From: Culex pipiens pallens
Taxonomy: Eukaryota > Arthropoda > Insecta > Diptera > Culicidae
Length of the DNA stretch: 64,000 bases
Assembly: GCF_016801865.2 (NCBI RefSeq)
Contig: NC_068938.1
Coordinates: 31,874,129-31,938,128 of the forward strand
Direction of reading: 5' to 3'
Shown here: piece by piece, positions 12,203 through 23,985 of the stretch
Position numbering within the stretch: position 1 is the stretch's first letter
How the letters are laid out: each line of letters begins with the position of its first letter
The notes under the pieces: generated by a model
Databases searched by the model: none
The model's input: only the letters and a program-made list of their open reading frames with translations
Told to the model about the DNA's origin: nothing
Translations under genes and position numbers: made by a program

Positions 12203-12591
12203 CTATAATATAAACTCAAAATATGTCCAAAAATTTATTTTTTGACACTTTGGCTTCTTTCTGAGGGCAGATTCAGCAGGCAAAATTACATGAAAAATAT
12301 AAAGTTGGGCAATTTAAGAATTTCGTTAGACTGTTCCCATACTCTTTTCCCTTGAAATTAAACCTTTTTCAAATGAAGATATCTCGAGTTTAAAGAAAAA
12401 ATACTCCTGAGATTTTTTAGCGTTTACAGTGCTGTTTCTCTCCTTTCGAATGAAATCTGGCGCTTCACATTTGGCCTGCGCTATAAGAGATATTCAAGTT
12501 TTAAAATTGCATCATTTTTACCTTAAAATTGCTTTTGACCCTTAAGTCGAAATAGACCTTTTAAAAAACATAAATATCCTCAATAGGGTCC
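12203..12591. other. spacer, no gene seen
   Basis: AT-rich sequence with no recognised feature. Confidence 0.5.
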
Positions 12592-12763
12592 TAAGAGAGC
12601 GTTCTTTTATTACGTAACACAAAAAATCGGATTATAAGACCACCTCCCTCCCCCCCTCGTAACAAAATTTCCATACAATTTTTTTTAAATTTTGTATGGA
12701 GCGTAACACGGCCTCCGACCCCCCCCTACTGCGTTACGTAATAAAATAACGCTCCCTAAAGTC
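12592..12763. mobile_element. short MITE with TACGTAA inverted ends
   Basis: The left end AGAGCGTTCTTTTATTACGT and the reverse complement of the right end GGAGCGTTATTTTATTACGT agree at nearly every base, and TA flanks both sides. The core has a C-rich and matching G/C-rich stretch around TTTTGTATGG. A diverged relative lies at 60228-60365. TA flanks fit Tc1/mariner-type mobilisation; the family name is unknown to me. Confidence 0.75.
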
Positions 12764-13572
12764 CTATGTAAATAGTTATGTACAACGGTAAAAACACGAT
12801 GAAAAACCATTTGTGATCATTTTTTTCATTTTTAATTTTTTTTTCGAAGAAAATTGATCATCATTATGAAATATTCTGTATTAAATTCAATTTAACGAAT
12901 TTCAGCACCAAAAGGAATCAGCGTGTGCCGGTTGTTGCCTTCTTGAAGCCACTGAATGAATTTTTGATCTAAATCAAATGTGCTTCAAAATTAATATAAT
13001 TTTGTAGCACAGTCATTGACGTCCTAGTTGGCAATCTTTGATTAATGACGATTTCCATAACTTCACAAGGAATGGGATAATCGTTACCAAAAGGAATCAG
13101 CATGTGTAGGGCACTATTCTGAACAACTTGTTGAAAGAATTTTGTCAAAATATTGAAAGCGACGCAAAATTTATATCTCTGAACGAAAAATCATGACAAT
13201 GATGGAAGTCTTCACGTTAATGCAAAAAAAAATGACAAGACAACTTTGGTCCCCTTGGAACGAACTGTCAAGTAGGATCTGTTCTGTCAAGAAGGGCCAA
13301 GAAGTTTTTTTTTAAATTGATTTCGTTGTTTATCGTTGTGAACAATAATAACACACATTAATGCTTAATTTTTTTTCGTATGCCTAATTTTAGGACCCGA
13401 TTGCTACGTTCAACACGATTTTCGATGGGTTGCTCAGATGCTTGCTCCAAATTTAGTGGTAGAAGGCGTAGATTGCTAGATAAAATTTTGGTGTCTTACA
13501 CAAAGTTCCTAGGATTGGCAAGCCCAACAAGTTTCTATAAGACAAAGAAATTCTCCGAAAAAATCTGAAAAG
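12764..13572. other. AT-rich DNA with a diverged direct repeat
   Basis: CCAAAAGGAATCAGC(G/A)TGTG occurs near 12908 and again near 13089, each followed by weakly similar sequence, suggesting an old 180-bp tandem duplication. A 62-codon frame at 13380-13568 has no recognised domain. Confidence 0.45.
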
Positions 13573-13763
13573 TTAGATTTTCAAAAACAATCTAATCGTG
13601 AACCAACCTAATTTTTAACCAAGCCAAAAGTAGCCCTTTCCCATTTGCAAAAACTATTCAGAAGTTGATGTCTTCAGAAGAGTTGTCGCAAATGGAAAGA
13701 AACTACTTTCAGCTTGGTTGAAAATTAGGGTGGTTCACGATTAGGTTGTTTTCGAAAATCTAT
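13573..13763. mobile_element. short hairpin MITE
   Basis: AGATTTTCAAAAACAATCTA, CGTGAACCAACCTAATTTTT and AACCAAGC on the left pair with GCTTGGTTGAAAATTAGGGT, GGTTCACGATTAGGTTG and TTTTCGAAAATCT on the right, leaving an internal segment of about 75 bp. It is non-coding, and target duplications are unclear. Confidence 0.7.
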
Positions 13764-13891
13764 CTTTTAAGGATTTTGTTTTGCTAATTGCAGTTCCAAA
13801 ACAATTTGCATTTTATTTCGGAAAATCAATTTTTCACTGAATTTTGCGATCTGAACCACTGTGCACTGTCTTTTGTGATAAGAAATTTTAG

Positions 13892-14250
13892 TTGGAATGG
13901 TCTTTCTATTACTCTTATGATAGATTCGGAGATCTGGCCTAAAAAGGCACTTACGTTCTGATAACTTGTGAAAGGTTTTCACATTTTATGGCTCATCGGA
14001 AAGGTCTTTCGAATACCTTTCTGAAAATATGTTATTACTAAAAAAATTACATAATGGGTAATCTGTCAAAACCATCCTCTTTACAATTTTCAGGAACTTC
14101 TCAAAAATCATATTTTTTAGTTGATTTTTTTCTAAACTTTTTGTAGGACTCAGGAGTCCCCAAAACGGATTGATTGAAACCAACTCGGCAAAAATCGGTT
14201 CAGTCAATTATCCCAGTGTAAACATGTTGGTTAACATCCGAATCCGAATT
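13892..14250 (+). repeat. CCACCTTTAGGTGG-type element, old partial copy
   Basis: The order GGAATGGTCTTTC, ATGATAGATTCGGAGATC, ATCGGAAAGGTCTTTCGAAT, AAAACCATCCTCTTTACAAT, then GTCCCCAAAACGGATTGATT follows the interior of the element at 11433-12202, with many substitutions and both ends missing. Confidence 0.6.
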
Positions 14251-16474
14251 CATTTTTTTTATGTTTTCTATTAAATATGCAAATATCTAGTTACATATGA
14301 AATATAGCTTACTTTGGAAACATTTTGTTCAACTGTTGTTAATCATAAATGTTTTCAAACGAAAGTTTAAATTTATTTTCATATGTCTAAAATGAATTAA
14401 ATTAAAGGAAAAATCTTAAAAAAGCTCAATTGTAAAGAAAGTATGAATCATAATATATTCTAAAACACTATTTATTTTATTTTTATTATAACTTCACTTA
14501 TTGTTTATTTTCACAGATTTATAAACTTTCAATAATTGTGCATATTTTTGAGCAATATTTTGTGTATCGATAAAAATAAATCGAAATTATCAATTTTTGC
14601 AACATTAAGTGAATACAATACAGTACAGAGAAACCTCTTTTTACGGGGTGGCGTTACGCTTTTTGTTTCGTAGATTTCTCTTAAATTATACAATATTTTT
14701 GCTAGCTTCAAAAAGCGTTTTGTAGATCTGAACAAAACCAACAAATTGCTTTCAAAAGATTGCAAAAATATTGCGTCGTTCCAGAGAAATCTAAGATGTA
14801 AATGTGCAACATATTTTGAAACAACTTACATGAAATGTTTGGATGAAATAATTGATGTTAAATGGTGAACACCTCCCTCATTTTTTTTAGCCAAAGATGT
14901 AACTTGAAATTCAAAAGATTGGTAAATCTTTTGTCCAAATTCATCCCCGAATCTCTCACAATCCCTCAACCCACCATAAAAAAGCACGACGAAGCAGTAC
15001 AAACTAGTCGCGAATGGGGACGATAATGACGCAAAGATGACGGGCGTCGTCCTTCGTTATTTTTTTTTCTGCACCAAGAAAGTGGGAGTTGGGTTGTTTT
15101 TTTCTGTGTCCCTTTCTTAGTCACGACCGTCTCCCTTGCTCTTTGTTCAGTTCTGGCGCCGACGTCCAAGGAAAAGCTTTTTCCAAGCTCGCCATTATGG
15201 TGAAATGTGTATTCCGCTTCTCTGTTTGCGCGCTCGGAGACTGAGTTGGATGAAAAAATAATTTATTTCTTCAAAACAAGCATGGTGGAAAATAAACTGC
15301 ATTTCCCGAGGAGGGGGTGGAGCTGATGGGTGCCAAGGATTGGTCTGAAGGACAGTGTAATCAGATTGTTTTATTTTGTTTAATTATTTTTAGAATAACT
15401 ATTTCAACTGTAAATCAATCCTTATTTTTGCAAATTTTAATTGTAAATTTTTTTTTATTCATTCCGAAAATGGCTACAATGTTCATTAGCACTGCAGCGT
15501 AGAATTCATCAACCTGAAGTGAAAGAAAACAGCTCATCTATTTTTCTCAGTTTTCTTCTGCTGCAACTGTAGTTTTTCCAACCCAGCGGGGAAGGTATTC
15601 CATCAGCTGCAGCAGCAGATGAAAAATTGAGCGCAAGACAAAAAAGAAACCCCGCGAATGTCCTTTTCATCTTGGAGAAAGGATTCCCTAGCAGTGATGG
15701 CCAGCAGCACCAGCTCTCTCCCAGGTACTTCAATAATGATGATGCTATTTATTCTGCAGTTCTTCTTTCAAGAAAAAGGCGACAAGCGCACGCCTTCAGT
15801 TCTTATCTTGTCGTCCACCTCGAGATGCACTTCATTTGCAGAGAAAAACTCATTTTTTCCACGAGCTTCTTTCTCCCGGGACGGGGGATGACATTTTGCG
15901 TCCCGGCCAGCAGAAACGTCGTCGCTAACGGGAGAATAAATTATCTCCATTCAATTAAATTTTCTTTTCGAAATAATTAAATTATCTTGCAGCGGGATTC
16001 TTTTTTTTCCGCTCGGGTTTGATACGGGAAGCAAGTTTTTCCCGAAGACAGGACATTTTCCTCGACTTTGTTTGCAGTGCTAGTGGACGGCCGGCAGGTC
16101 TTTTTTTGTTATTTCATTCAAGTTTCGTTGTCTCTTCCTCTTCGAATCGTGCCAAGATCATTTTAATGGCCAAATATTTGTTCCGGTCGTTGGGTCACAA
16201 AGCTTTTTTCTTGATTTACGTTTTTGTTCAAGTTGGTCGAAACAATTTTCATGTTTTCTGTCACTCAAATTTTATGTTTAAATTGTTGAAAAGCAATTGT
16301 TAAATATCTTTTTAAAGTTCAAGATTTGTTTCAAATTAAAAAAAAATCCCGTTTTAAAAATACCTTGCCTTAAAAATAATCGATTGTTGAATTTGCCTTG
16401 ATAAGTTCTTTCGTTTAAAAAAGTAAGATAAAACCAGCAGTTTCATACTACGTTTTCAAATATTATGCAAATAC
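14251..16474. other. non-coding DNA, no gene seen
   Basis: AT-rich up to about 14940. A GC-richer, CTG/CAG- and purine-rich patch spans 14950-16150. Overlapping frames of 60-117 codons on both strands have no domains. ATTCTGCAG, CAGCAGCAGATG and similar strings are short microsatellite-like sequences. Confidence 0.5.
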
Positions 16475-16770
16475 AGTCCAGACTCGATTATCCGAAGCCT
16501 CGATTATCCGAAGTTTCGATTATCCGAAGTTCGATTATCCGAAGGTTTGTATGGGACATCGGATAATCGAATCACGAACAAAAAATATTTTTTTCGTATT
16601 TTTTTTTCTTACTTTTAACATTAAATTCGAGTTCTTCGACCCAATTTTAGTCAAATTTGAATGGTTTAAGGAACTAAAAATCTAGCTACAGTCCAGACTC
16701 GATTATCCGAAGGCCTTGGCAAAATTTCACTTCGGATAATCGAAAGTTCGGTTAATCCAATCACGAAAAA
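16475..16770. mobile_element. pogo-like MITE ends with tandem GATTATCCGAAG units
   Basis: CAGTCCAGACTCGATTATCC starts at about 16475 and again at about 16689. In the first, the unit TCGATTATCCGAAG is repeated four times in a row before GGACATCGGATAATCGAATC. In the second, TTCGGATAATCGAAAGTTCG closes a small hairpin. The CAGTCCAGACTCG terminus is typical of short pogo-group elements in mosquitoes. Similar ends occur at 45698-45770 and 55623-55690. They are non-coding. Confidence 0.6.
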
Positions 16771-17243
16771 ACTTTTTTTTGTCTTATTGGGAAAAGTTTC
16801 CCCGACCCCTTTTCTCAGAACATTCTTACACTCTAAAAAATAACCCTGCAAAGTTTAGAAAAAACACGAAATTTTAAAATGAAAAAATTTGGTCTAAATG
16901 TTCTGGCCGTTCTGGGTTAATGAAGAATCGAAAAGCACATTAAATTTCCCTTAAAATGACATATTCAAAAAAAAAAAAAAAATTACGGTTAAATAACGGA
17001 AAATGGCAGAGTTTTTAAAACTTTTTTAGTGTTTTTTTCGATGAAATATACGTTTTTTCGGAATTTTGAGTAAGCCACCAAATCGGGCGTCCAATTTTAC
17101 ACAAAAGTCCCTTTGTCTCCAAATTTCCATCTCATCACCATTTCAGGCTGCAAAATATTGAAACATGTAATTTTTCGCATGATCAAAAATTGAAGGGGTC
17201 GTACCGCGCCTCCGTCACGAGATATAAAAAAAACGGACCTACC
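16771..17243. other. AT-rich spacer before satellite
   Basis: AT-rich sequence with homopolymer A runs and no recognised feature. Confidence 0.5.
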
Positions 17244-18126
17244 CTTTTAGTTTTTAGTTTTTGGTTTTTAGTTTTTAGTTTTTAGTTTTTAGTTTTTAGT
17301 TTTTAGTTTTTAGTTTTCAGTTTTCAGTTTTTAGTTTTTAGTTTTTAGTTTTTAGTTTTTAGTTTTTAGGTTTTAGTTTTTAGTTTTTAGTTTTTAGTTT
17401 TTAGTTTTTAGTTTTTAGTTTTTAGTTTTTAGTTTTTAGTTTTTAGTTTTTAGTTTTTAGTTTTTAGTTTTTAGTTTTTAGTTTTTAGTTTTTAGTTTTT
17501 AGTTTTTAGTTTTTAGTTTTTAGTTTTTAGTTTTTAGTTTTTAGTTTTTAGTTTTTAGTTTTTAGTTTTTAGTTTTTAGTTTTTAGTTTTTAGTTTTTAG
17601 TTTTTAGTTTTTAGTTTTTAGTTTTTAGTTTTTAGTTTTTAGTTTTTAGTTTTTAGTTTTTAGTTTTTAGTTTTTAGTTTTTAGTTTTTAGTTTTTAGTT
17701 TTTAGTTTTTTGTTTTTAGTTTTTAGTTTTTAGTTTTTAGTTTTTAGTTTTAGTTTTTAGTTTTTAGTTTTTAGTTTTTAGTTTTTAGTTTTTAGTTTTT
17801 AGTTTTTAGTTTTTAGTTTTTAGTTTTTAGTTTTTAGTTTTTAGTTTTTAGTTTTTAGTTTTTAGTTTTTAGTTTTTAGTTTTTAGTTTTTAGTTTTTAG
17901 TTTTTAGTTTTTAGTTTTTAGTTTTTAGTTTTTAGTTTTTAGTTTTTAGTTTTTAGTTTTTAGTTTTTAGTTTTTAGTTTTTAGTTTTTAGTTTTTAGTT
18001 TTTAGTTTTTAGTTTTTAGTTTTTAGTTTTTAGTTTTTAGTTTTTAGTTTTTAGTTTTTAGTTTTTAGTTTTTAGTTTTTAGTTTTTAGTTTTTAGTTTT
18101 TAGTTTTTAGTTTTTAGGTTTTTAGG
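17244..18126. repeat. (TTTTTAG)n satellite, about 126 copies
   Basis: The 7-bp unit TTTTTAG runs for about 880 bp with only a handful of changes (for example TTTTTGG near 17270, TTTTCAG near 17317-17330, TTTTTTG near 17710 and a 6-bp unit near 17750). The near-total uniformity means recent expansion or strong homogenisation. It begins after CGGACCTACCC and ends in TTTTTAGGAAGCC. It has no stop-free frame of interest and no flanking duplication that I can see. Confidence 0.95.
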
Positions 18127-20934
18127 AAGCCTTAAATATGATTTTTGAATATTGTTTTTAAATTTGTTTTATAATTTTATTTTTATTTAAAATACTGAAG
18201 ATTCTTTGATATCACTCGGCTACTTTTTTTCTCTGGACAAGGAAATGCAAAACTTTCGAGTTGAAGAAATCCAGAAAAAGAAAACTCAACTTTTTTCTTT
18301 CTCCAAGGAGCAAACGGAAGAGGTACACCTCGTTTCCGCTCCAAATGGAAGAAATCCTTGAGAAATGTTTGCTTCTTCTCAAGACGACGTCGTCCCCCCG
18401 GTTCACCGACCAAGGGGACACAGACCAGGACAGGACGCGGGATTCTTTCTTAATTTCTGGCGTCGCATGGTTCCAGCACAGAGTGAAATGGCTGTTGAAT
18501 TGAGTTGATGAGGTTTTAATTGTGTTATTTTTTAATTACGAGAAATTAGGAGAGAGAAAAAAGTTGCTCTGGCGTCGATGGCTGGTCATCTGGGGTGGAT
18601 TTGAGTTTTTGGGGAGACAGGGATTGAAGAGCAAATTGGCTAAACGTGTCCGAGGTTTGCATTGGGAAGGCCAAACAAGTGACAGGTGTAATTAAAAGTC
18701 AGTGTTTTGGTCAACGTCAGGAATACGGAATAATCTGAATATTTCTTTACTTGAGGAAATAGCGGGTGGAATAGACTGCATATTCACAAGTCCTCTCTAG
18801 AACCTTTTTTCAGATGTATGTGGCTAACTGATTTTAAGAATATTTTCATTTTCATTTCATTTCATTATACCTCGAATCTGATGGCAATATTGCGTACGCA
18901 CGCAATCGTGTCCAATAAATATCCCATCATCTTGAAGTGGAATGCACGACGGCAAACGACCTGTCACTAATTACTTCAGCAAATCAGGCCACCGACGACA
19001 ACGACGGTTGATCCGGCAGTCAGTGTAGCAAGCGGACAAGACTTTAAGATACCGCTCGATACCGGCAACAAGAAGAGGTGTTGACAGCGAAGCTAAAGGG
19101 GGTTGGTGCCGATAATGACGACGTCGATGAAATCGCCCCAAGTCAACGGCAACTCACCCCCCTCCAAGAGAGTGTGGGGTTGGCAAAGTCCACCTCACCA
19201 CCCACATTTCGGGGGTGGATTGAGTGTTACATCTTGGGTGGGAGGTTTGATGATGGTTCGTTAATGATAATGACGAGTTCCTGGGGATGGACGGTGGAGA
19301 GAGGAAGCTCAAGATGCCTCCTTGACGACGACGTCGACGCCGGAGGAAATATCTATAAACTGCTGGCACGCAAAAACAGACAACCTCCCCGAAGCAGCTT
19401 AAGAATGGGGAGGCAGGAGGTCGGCACCTGCTCAATCTGTATTGGGGGGTGGCATCAACTTGGCCGGCCGGTCGGTCGGTTTGGGGCTCACTCAACCAAA
19501 ATAATGTGTACATAACGACCGGACTCCACCCACAACACGACAACCGAGCCACCCCACAAAATTAAAGGGGTGTGGGTGGGAAGGGGGACGAACACTTTAA
19601 AGTTTAAGGCGATTTTACTTCCCATCATAAAAGCCATTTGCAAGATTTATGTGGCACACAGTGTTTGCTTAAGCCTCCTTTTGCTCGATTTTCTTGCTGC
19701 CTCCATCGGCACGTGACTAAACCTGGTCATCCCCCAACCTGATTAAATCAATTCCACACACTGGAAAGGGGTTATGTTGTGCGTGCCGACATGTTTACCT
19801 CGTTGTCGGATCATCTCCCAAATCGAAGAAGTTCAAACAAGGAGGATGACGTCTTTTCTTGCAAAGGCTCGTCTATGGACTTTTCGAAATAAAGGAGTTA
19901 TAGTTAGTAAATAACATTCAAAAAAGTAGCTTTAGAACCTTTTGGTGATTTTTGTCAAATTTTCAGATCGAAGCCCGTCTAGAAGCGGAATTAGGTCTTA
20001 GAGGGTTAATTTTTTTCAGGCTTGAAAGAATTAAGAGGATACCCATAGGAGTAATTCTCCAGATTTTTATTTTCTATTGAGACTTTAATACATTTTTGAT
20101 TTGGATGGAACTTTGTCCATGCAGCCATTTTACATAAGAAGCTTTTCTATAAAAGCTATTTCACGTCAAACCAACAGGATCTAGATCAAAAGTGCTCAGA
20201 TTTTGCTTAAATTTTGGCATGAGAGTAAATCAGACTCGTATTTTTTGCTCGGCGATTAGGATTGTCCTTTGCGAAATATGGTGGTCCAAAAAAATGCCTT
20301 TTTTTTATTTTCGTAAAAACTACATTTGTCAAAAAATCATATCTCCGGAATGGCTGAACCAATTTTAGTTCGCGACGTTTCAAAAGATAGGTAACTAGTT
20401 GTGTTTTTAATTAAAAATTCTAAGATACTACAAAAACTTAGCTGGATTCAGAACAAATAAAAATTTTGTTTGATGATTTTAAGATCTCGGAGCTAAATGT
20501 TCAATGATTGTTCAGTATCAATAAATTAATGATTCGAAATCCGGACGCTTAGTAGCTTCACCGATGGAATACTCGTTATCAAAAGAAAATCATTGGACGT
20601 TCATCAAGAGAATAAATCCGAAGGGAGCATGGCTCTCCTCTCTCGCACACGAAAGATCGGTAAAAGGATTCCTAAAAAATTATCATCTTGATTATTCAGC
20701 GGAACATCTTTTTCACTACTACACTGGCGAGTGAAACGTCACGCGTCGGAAAATGACCTGTCACATTTTGTATATGGGCAATGTGTGTAAATAAAACGAA
20801 ATAAATCATTTTAAGTGGTGCTGACAAGGAAAATCATCAAAAATCATCAGCAGATTGATTTTCTTGGAGAATTTCGGGAGCGATTTTCTTTTGCGTGATT
20901 TGCCTCCTCTCTCTTTCGCGGGTGAATAAAGTTC
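18127..20934. other. non-coding DNA with GC-richer islands
   Basis: GC-richer patches at about 18200-18500 and 18940-19600 contain overlapping frames of 69-145 codons on both strands (for example 19078-19515 plus and 19154-19552 minus) with no domain, so at most one strand could be coding and neither is supported. The remainder is AT-rich. ATATCTCCGGAATGGCTGAA near 20340 is a phrase common in diverged dispersed repeats. Confidence 0.45.
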
Positions 20935-21370
20935 GCAAACGAAATAGTAGTTTATGTAACAAGTTGCAAAAAGTGGATTTTTTCAGCACGAGTCGTACAT
21001 TTATCCAACGAGGTTCACCGAGTTGGATAAATACGAAGAGTGCTGAAAAAATCAAGTTTTGCAACGAGTTCCATACAACATTTTTTGCAATTCCGAAAAA
21101 CACCCATTGAGTGAAATTTTTAGTCAAATTTTCATGTATTTTGTCAATAAATCGTTTAAAACAAAAAAATTTTGAAAAGTGTTACTTTTCGAAACAAGTG
21201 CTGAAAAGTTCAACTTTTCAGAACCCGTTTCAGTGCTGAAAAAGTAGAACTTTTCAGCATTTATTTTGAAAAGTGTCGCTATTCGATTCTGTTATTTTTG
21301 GTACAGAAAAGTAGGCTATTTCGTCGTTCAAGAATGACAGAAAAAGTAAGTAGTTTCACGACGGAATTGC
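20935..21370. repeat. interspersed palindromic repeat (copy 2)
   Basis: AAGTTGCAAAAAGTGGATTT and TTTCAGCACGAGTCGTAC pair with GAAGAGTGCTGAAAAAATCA and AGTTTTGCAACGAGTT around the core ATCCAACGAGGTTCACCGAG. A second block (21180-21370) repeats GTGCTGAAAAGTTCAACTTT and GTGCTGAAAAAGTAGAACTT. Both blocks recur at 7150-7460 in the same order. They are non-coding. Confidence 0.65.
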
Positions 21371-22339
21371 AAAAATGATTTTTTTGCGATTATTCCATCC
21401 CTGAGTAGCATATCATTTTTGTTATAGCTGGAGAGAGAATTTTTAAATTAAAATGACTTGTTGTGGTTCGAATCCCGGACACTTATAGAAGCTGATTTGA
21501 AAATTTTGCTAAAATTTTAGGGAAATCAAAACCATAATTTCCTGCTTTGCCTTCCCGGTGCTTCGGACGCCTATGAAATATTTCAGCGAAAATTTTCACA
21601 TTTTTGCTAAACTTACATTTTATTTCAGAGATTCAGAGATATGACTTTTTTATTACAAAAATGATCGGAATTTGATATATCAATCGAACTTTAAGTACCA
21701 TGCTTCTCCATCGAAATGAGTTCCCAGTACATTTTGCTGGAGACGCATGGTGTTTTATGTTCAATTAATGTACCGAATTCTGATTTTATTTTTATTCCTA
21801 AATTTAGCATGTTTGATTACTGGAAAGTATTGAAATGGCTTACACATTTTTTAAAGAAGTGCACCGTTATCATTGTATACGCATTTTAGATATTTTTTGA
21901 ATTGTTAAAGCACCTCTGCAACCAATATGTTTGATGAGCTGAGCAAATTTCTCACAATTTTGAGTTTCTTAAAGATTAAAATTTATAAAAAAAGTTTTTC
22001 GGAAATGGTGCAAATGCGCCATACTTATGAATGTTGTGTGTTTTAGTGCGTATTTTTCAAAATTCATGATCACAATTCACGATCACTGGAATTGATTTTT
22101 GTTCTGAGCAGTGTCAGCAGTCTCTGGAAACTAAAGGTTCGGTTTTCAACATTGAAAATGGTACTTTAGTAAATTTTGCAACTCTTTAAAATAATTTCAA
22201 AATTTAAAAATCCGGCCCAACATTTTAAAATTGGTTAGCCTTTTCAAAGGGTTTTTTTTTATTCAGGACATTGCGGTCGATCCAATCGTTTCCGAGCTTT
22301 CCCAAGTTTAAATGATAGTTTACACTGAACTACAAAAAA
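21371..22339. other. AT-rich spacer
   Basis: No gene or defined repeat is recognised. Confidence 0.5.
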
Positions 22340-22690
22340 TGACGAAAATGACTGCGCAGGCTCAACTTGAGGGGAAGCATGAAGTTTGGGGTCTCCAGAA
22401 AAACGTGCATTTTGAATTTTTGAAAAATATTCAGTCAGGGCCTAATGGTTTTTTTTCCTTAAAGTTTATGGAGAATTAGGGCAGTTCGTCGCTGTTGCAA
22501 ACAATCCAAAAATTGCATGCAATACGTGGGAGTAGCGAACAGCACTAATTCTCCATACAAACTTTGGAGAAAACCTATTCGGCCTTGCCTAAATATTTTT
22601 GAAAAATTCAAAATGCACGTGTTTCTGGAGACCCAAAATTTCATGATTCTCCTCGAGTTGAGCCTGTGCAGAAATTTTGTTTGACGGTGT
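22340..22690. mobile_element. palindromic MITE-like repeat
   Basis: GCAGGCTCAACTTGAGGGGA and AGCATGAAGTTTGGGGTCTC on the left match the reverse complement of the right arm (CACAGGCTCAACTCGAGGAG, then AATCATGAAATTTTGGGTCTC). The inner stems GAGAATTAGGGCAGTTCG and CGAACAGCACTAATTCTC also pair. Total arm length is about 150 bp. It is non-coding. Confidence 0.7.
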
Positions 22691-23673
22691 TATTAGATGA
22701 CACTAGAGTGGCAAATTTCTTGAAGTTACAAATTTCCCGGGAATTACCGGAAAATTTTAAATTTATTGGAAATTATTCTGATTTTAGCTCTGATTATTAT
22801 TTTACAACAAAATTTTAGAGCACTTTACTGCCCATGTTCGCATAAATGTCCAATATGCATTTTCTGCAAGTTGAGAAAACGAGCTTGGAAGTTTGAAAAA
22901 TTATTTGTCATGAATCTCAAATATACAAACATTTTACTGGAAATTCATTCAGGGATCTCATGAATGCCCTTGTATATGCTTCTGTAAAATAAGTATTACC
23001 AATAGTCTTGATTTATTACTTTCGATTTGAAAAAGTACGTAGGATGAGACTTGGTATGTGAACATTTTCTTCATAGTCCATCAAAATGTTCGCATACCAT
23101 CCCGATCAAAGCATGCTACCAAGGTAACCCCCAAATTTAAACAAAACTTTCAGTTCAAATAGTGAAAATTTAAAAAAATTAAAGGCAGAAATTGATCTGT
23201 TGTGAGACTTTTAAGTGATTTGTATTGATGGAAAACGTTGTTAAACTACCAAATTGAAAAAATCTACCTTATTCAACGAAGTTGGCAAGTCACATACGTG
23301 AGTTCTGAACATTTTATTTCAGAGAGGGACTGGTTTGAGAACATTTGCACGATGGGACTCATATTTGAACATTTTTCAGATGGGACGAATAAAATTGCCG
23401 TTGATTTTCAATTTTTTTGATCAATGTGGTAAATATTATAAGTTTAGCATAGAGTAATATAATACACGGAGCTTTTCCAACGTTAAACTCAAAATCGGAA
23501 AAAAATGCTAAAATAAGTGTGAAGATCTATTAAAAGCTTGACTGCATGTTAAAAATCATACAACTTCAAGTAAGTGTATATTTCTGAAATCGTACACTAA
23601 ATAAAAAAAAATGATCTCAGGTATTTTTGTTGAGAAATATTTTTTTCATAGAACAAAAACATGATTGGAATGA
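22691..23673. other. AT-rich DNA with one MITE terminus
   Basis: At about 22826-22870 TACTGCCCATGTTCGCATAA followed by ATGTCC resembles the left end of the MITE at 42195-42443, but no opposite end could be placed with confidence. CAAAATGTTCGCATACCATC near 23080 may be a remnant. No gene is seen. Confidence 0.45.
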
Positions 23674-23985
23674 CAGTACTTGTTCGGTAACTGGGCTGAG
23701 AACGTTTAACGAGGGGACCACCAATGCAGAATATTTTTCAGATGAAATATTAAAATAAAAGTTACTCATATTTATTTACAATGCTTACTTATTATATTTG
23801 TGACTTGAAATTAAATAAAAGTTTGAAAAAAGTTAATTTTTTGTTGTACATGATTTTTGCACCAATCAACCCCTCGGTCATTTCGGTTTGTTTTGGTTTT
23901 TTGACGTTTGTCTGCTTTTTAACTGGGCTACGTCCCAGTTATCGAGCGCCCAGTTAAACAACGCCCAGTTACCGAGTAACTACTG
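23674..23985. mobile_element. pogo-like MITE with repeated CCCAGTTA ends
   Basis: The left end is CAGTACTTGTTCGGTAACTG and the reverse complement of the right end is CAGTAGTTACTCGGTAACTG, followed on both by GGC. The right end carries three tandem variants of GCCCAGTTA. TA follows the right end; the left flank is GA, so the TA duplication is imperfect. It is AT-rich inside and non-coding. Confidence 0.7.

Noticed and set aside
17244..18126. Telomere repeat
   Set aside because: The unit is TTTTTAG, not the insect TTAGG, and the array is interstitial with ordinary sequence on both sides.
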